A stretch of DNA of 64,000 nt, taken from assembly GCF_003702705.1 (NCBI RefSeq), contig NZ_QZMN01000011.1:82592-146591 (forward strand). The letters are read 5' to 3'. Below the pieces are notes generated by a model, which saw nothing but the letters and a program-made list of their open reading frames with translations, was not told where the DNA came from and ran no database searches. Each line of letters starts with the position of its first letter. The first letter of the stretch is position 1. Source of the DNA: Ornithinimicrobium cerasi. Its GTDB lineage: Bacteria; Actinomycetota; Actinomycetes; Actinomycetales; Dermatophilaceae. Position numbers and translations under genes: made by a program. Below, one piece after another: positions 61,671-64,000 of this stretch.

Positions 61671-62615
61671 ATGTCCTCCGCCTCTGTGCGCCAAGTCTCC
61701 GCAGCGGACCCTGCGGACGGTGGGTCGGTCATCCGATTCATTCGCCGAAGGCCTCTGGTGTCGTTCTTCCTCTGGGCCTACACCGTGGGGCAGGTCCTGC
61801 CCTGGTCGGTGATGCTGGCGGGGCTGGCGGACCGGGCGTGGCTGCTGTCGGGATCGGTGGTGGTCAGCACGCTCGTGGGGTTGCTGCTGCCCGCCCTGGT
61901 GATCACCTGGATCGCCGACGGACCTGAGGGGCTGCGCCGGCTGTGGCGACGAGCGGTGAAGATGCGCGTCGGCCTGGCCTGGTACGCGGCCGCATTCCTG
62001 CTCGTGCCGGCGCTCGTCCTGGCGGTCGGCGTCCTGCTCGGCGGAACGCCTTCGGACCGCTCCGCCGGCTTCCTGCTCGCCGCGCTGGGACCGCACCTCC
62101 TGCTGCCCCTGGTGATCACCTTCGTGCTGATCAACTGGTGGGAAGAGGTCGCCTGGATGGGCTTCGTACAGGCTCGGCTGCAGGACTGGCGCGGGCCGCT
62201 GCTCGCCGCGCTGATCGTGGCACCCTTGTTCGCGCTGCAGCACAGCGCGCTGGTCGCTGGGCAGGGCGTCCTGGCCGCTGCGGTGCTGATGGTCGTGCTG
62301 ACCGTGCTCGCCGTGCCGTTCCGGATCGCTGTCGGCTGGGTCTACAACCGCACAGGCAGTCTCTTTCTGGTCGGACTCGTCCACGCGATCGGCAACGCCA
62401 CGACCGGTGGCGACGGGATCAACGCGGGCTACCTGCGCCACCTGTACCCGGGCAACAACAACGTGACGATGGCGCACCTGCTCGCGATGTTCCTGCTCGG
62501 GCTGCTCGTCCTCCTCGTCACCCGCGGCCGACTGCTCGAGGCCGGCACCCCGGAGCCGCAGGAGCGCTCGCCACGGGATGCGGCGACCGCGCACGGGACA
62601 AAGGACCAGTCATGA
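61671..62615 (+). CDS. CPBP-family intramembrane metalloprotease
   Basis: A 314-residue polytopic protein. The EExxx region reads WWEEVAWMGFVQARL, where the usual Arg is replaced, with FALQHSALVAG and VHAIGNA as second and third motifs. About eight membrane helices. ATG 61671 is preceded by AGGAG. Its stop overlaps the next gene's start by 4 bp. It is distinct in sequence from the 48532 member. Confidence 0.88.
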   Translation: MSSASVRQVSAADPADGGSVIRFIRRRPLVSFFLWAYTVGQVLPWSVMLAGLADRAWLLSGSVVVSTLVGLLLPALVITWIADGPEGLRRLWRRAVKMRVGLAWYAAAFLLVPALVLAVGVLLGGTPSDRSAGFLLAALGPHLLLPLVITFVLINWWEEVAWMGFVQARLQDWRGPLLAALIVAPLFALQHSALVAGQGVLAAAVLMVVLTVLAVPFRIAVGWVYNRTGSLFLVGLVHAIGNATTGGDGINAGYLRHLYPGNNNVTMAHLLAMFLLGLLVLLVTRGRLLEAGTPEPQERSPRDAATAHGTKDQS

Positions 62616-63124
62616 TCGGGGCCAGATGGGGAGTGGACGACAGCGAAACGGCCCTGACGTACCCGTGCGACGGGTTCCTGCCCGCACCCACGCTTCAGGT
62701 ATGGCGAGGGGTCACCGTGCATGCGCCGCCTGAGGCCCTGTGGCCATGGCTGACACAGGTGAGACTCGCGCCGTACTCCTACGACTGGATCGACAACCTC
62801 GGACGCCGATCACCGCGCGAGCTCCTCGAGCTGCCGGAGCCCGCGGTCGGTGACCGGTACACAACTGCCGGGCGACGTGAGATGGGCCGCATCGTCTCCC
62901 TCGAGCATGGACGCCAGCTCACCGCAACGATCCTCGGGGCGTTCATGTCCTACCTGCTCGTGCCAAGGGAGCACCAGACCACACGGTTGTTGCTCAAAGT
63001 CGTCATGAACCCCAACCGCCTGCTCGCGCCAGCTCTCTCCGTCGGCGACCTCGTCATGGCCAGACGTCAGCTGCTGAACCTCAAAGCGCTCGCCGAGCAG
63101 GGGCCGCGCCCGAACACGAGGTGA
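62612..63124 (+). CDS. SRPBCC-like protein
   Basis: A 170-residue protein with a START-like pattern (VTVHAPPEALWPWLTQVRLAP, then LGRRSPRELLELPEPAVGDR). It is divergent from the other SRPBCC genes of the cluster, and the ligand is unknown. Its ATG overlaps the CPBP stop by 4 bp (ATGA), so the two are translated together. Confidence 0.82.
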   Translation: MIGARWGVDDSETALTYPCDGFLPAPTLQVWRGVTVHAPPEALWPWLTQVRLAPYSYDWIDNLGRRSPRELLELPEPAVGDRYTTAGRREMGRIVSLEHGRQLTATILGAFMSYLLVPREHQTTRLLLKVVMNPNRLLAPALSVGDLVMARRQLLNLKALAEQGPRPNTR

Positions 63125-63206
63125 CCCATTTCGACCACCTCACCCGCGACCACCAACACCGCCAGACCGCCCCCTTGACGGCCTTGGCCTGACAAAGGAG
63201 AAGCAC

Positions 63207-63659
63207 ATGGATGTGCGCAGCGACGGGCGGTCCACCGCCGCCCCCCAGAAGGTGTGGTCCGTGCTGTCGGCAATCGAAGGCTGGCCGGCATGGACACCGA
63301 CGGTCACCTCGGTGACGAGGGAGACGGCTGAAGATGACAGCCCACGGACTCCCGGCAGCATCGGCGTGGGCAGCAGATTCTCGGTGACGCAACCACGGTT
63401 GGGCCGAGCCACCTGGGTGGTCACGGAATGGGAGGAAGGACGGTCCTTCACCTGGGTGTCCCGACGACCGGGGATCCGCACGACCGCCACCCACCAGGTG
63501 CACCCCCAGGACGCCGGGACGCGCATCGAGCTGGCCATCACCTGGGACGGGCCCGGAGCCTGGCTGGTCCGTGCGCTGTTCGGACGGATGACCCAGCGCT
63601 ACACGGACATCGAGCTCAAGTCGCTGGTGGCAGCCGCGAAGGCCAAGCCATCAGCGTGA
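63207..63659 (+). CDS. SRPBCC-family protein, paralogue of the gene at 55451
   Basis: A 150-residue START-like protein, very similar to the 55451 product (GRSTAAPQKVWSVLS, WTPTVTSVTRE, TWVVTEWEEGRSFTWVSRRP, GRMTQRYTDIELKSLVAA). ATG 63207 is preceded by AAAGGAGAAG. As in the first copy, its stop overlaps the start of a TetR reading frame by 4 bases (GTGA), but here that frame is broken. Confidence 0.88.
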   Translation: MDVRSDGRSTAAPQKVWSVLSAIEGWPAWTPTVTSVTRETAEDDSPRTPGSIGVGSRFSVTQPRLGRATWVVTEWEEGRSFTWVSRRPGIRTTATHQVHPQDAGTRIELAITWDGPGAWLVRALFGRMTQRYTDIELKSLVAAAKAKPSA

Positions 63660-63730
63660 GCGCTCGAGGAGGGACAGCTGGATCGCGTCGCCGCCCGAGT
63701 CGCCTCCACCGGCGTGCATGACACCAGCCT
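63656..63730 (+). pseudogene. Remnant of a duplicated TetR gene
   Basis: Starting at GTG 63656, the first residues read SAR; after a one-base frame change the sequence gives LDRVAARVASTGVHDTSLALA, matching LDRVLTWFVENGVGDTSLRTLA of the TetR at 55903. Homology is lost by about 63730. This is a decayed second copy of the SRPBCC-TetR pair. Confidence 0.75.
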
Positions 63731-63897
63731 GGCCCTCGCGCGGCCGGGCTGGTGCCAGACCACCGGAGACGTCCTACAGCGCGAACCGCGGACACGCCCG
63801 ACGCGCCGTGAACACATGCCGACCCCATCCCGGCGGTTGCACCTCCGCAGACCGCCTTAACAAGCGCCATGCGCGGCGCACGACCACAGGAGAATCG

Positions 63898-64000
63898 TGG
63901 AACTTGCCACCCGAGAACGAACCTACGCCTGGAAAGACCCCTCATCCACTCTTGTCGCTGGCGCCACTCAGGACGGCCTCACCCTCCTGCGGGCCATCGG
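63898..64000 (+). CDS. PaaI-type thioesterase (N-terminal part)
   Basis: A GTG at 63898 with AGGAGA just before it opens a frame to the window end (34 complete codons). It reads ELATRERTYAWKDPSSTLVA and DGLTLLRAIG, the N-terminal pattern of actinobacterial PaaI/hotdog thioesterases. Those enzymes hydrolyse aryl- or acyl-CoA esters. The rest lies outside the window. Confidence 0.7.

Overview
The window is high-GC actinobacterial DNA. It carries the Pup-ligation/ARC gene set, mycothiol ligase (mshC), PafBC, an F420-type oxidoreductase and the trmI/recB-like neighbourhood. Gene content and style point to Micrococcales, probably near Ornithinimicrobium/Serinicoccus/Janibacter; this is inferred from recognition, with no search run. 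No rRNA, tRNA, CRISPR array, transposase, integrase or phage gene was recognised.

Layout. 1-13 kb holds a partial gene, a YbaK-type deacylase, an Lrp regulator, a 5'-3' exonuclease, a thiolase, the HelY helicase, a lipid kinase, tatC/tatA and the WYL pair pafC/pafB. 12-16 kb holds a DUF3866 gene, glutaminase and two FKBP isomerases, one cytosolic and one a lipoprotein. 15.8-24.7 kb is the pupylation locus: pafA, pup, dop and, after an inserted MFS/TetR pair and a repeat-flanked nuclease-like gene, the AAA ATPase arc. The proteasome genes prcB/prcA, which normally lie between pup and pafA, are absent there, and ARC lacks the usual C-terminal GQYL. 24.7-39.6 kb continues the conserved region: lipoprotein, secreted M36 protease, trmI, M50 protease, RecB-like nuclease, HAD, PAC2, mshC, the SCO1664/DUF3090/phosphomutase set, an LLM oxidoreductase and an M20 peptidase. 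39.7-44.9 kb is one very large surface protein: an animal-type heme peroxidase with cell-wall-binding repeats inserted in its catalytic domain, followed by RTX-like repeats.

From about 46 kb the character changes. Intergenic spaces are longer, there are broken genes (an alpha/beta hydrolase, a UvrA-like ATPase, a TetR remnant), and an octamer frequent in the first 46 kb (GGCATACC/GGTATGCC) was not found again. This accessory region carries a deazaflavin-dependent nitroreductase-like protein, two CPBP proteases, an SDR with a divergent HTH-STAND regulator, and a compact run of overlapping genes (SRPBCC, TetR, FAD monooxygenase, glycosyltransferase, NAD-binding protein, TetR, epimerase-like, CPBP, two SRPBCC, thioesterase) with perfect palindromic operators. 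It looks like a regulated small-molecule modification or detoxification cluster, part of which arose by duplication.

How genes work together. PafA and Dop attach and remove Pup, and ARC unfolds pupylated proteins. PafB/PafC form a DNA-damage transcription activator. TatA/TatC export folded proteins. MshC makes mycothiol. In the accessory region the two TetR proteins probably control the oxidoreductase and glycosyltransferase genes beside them.
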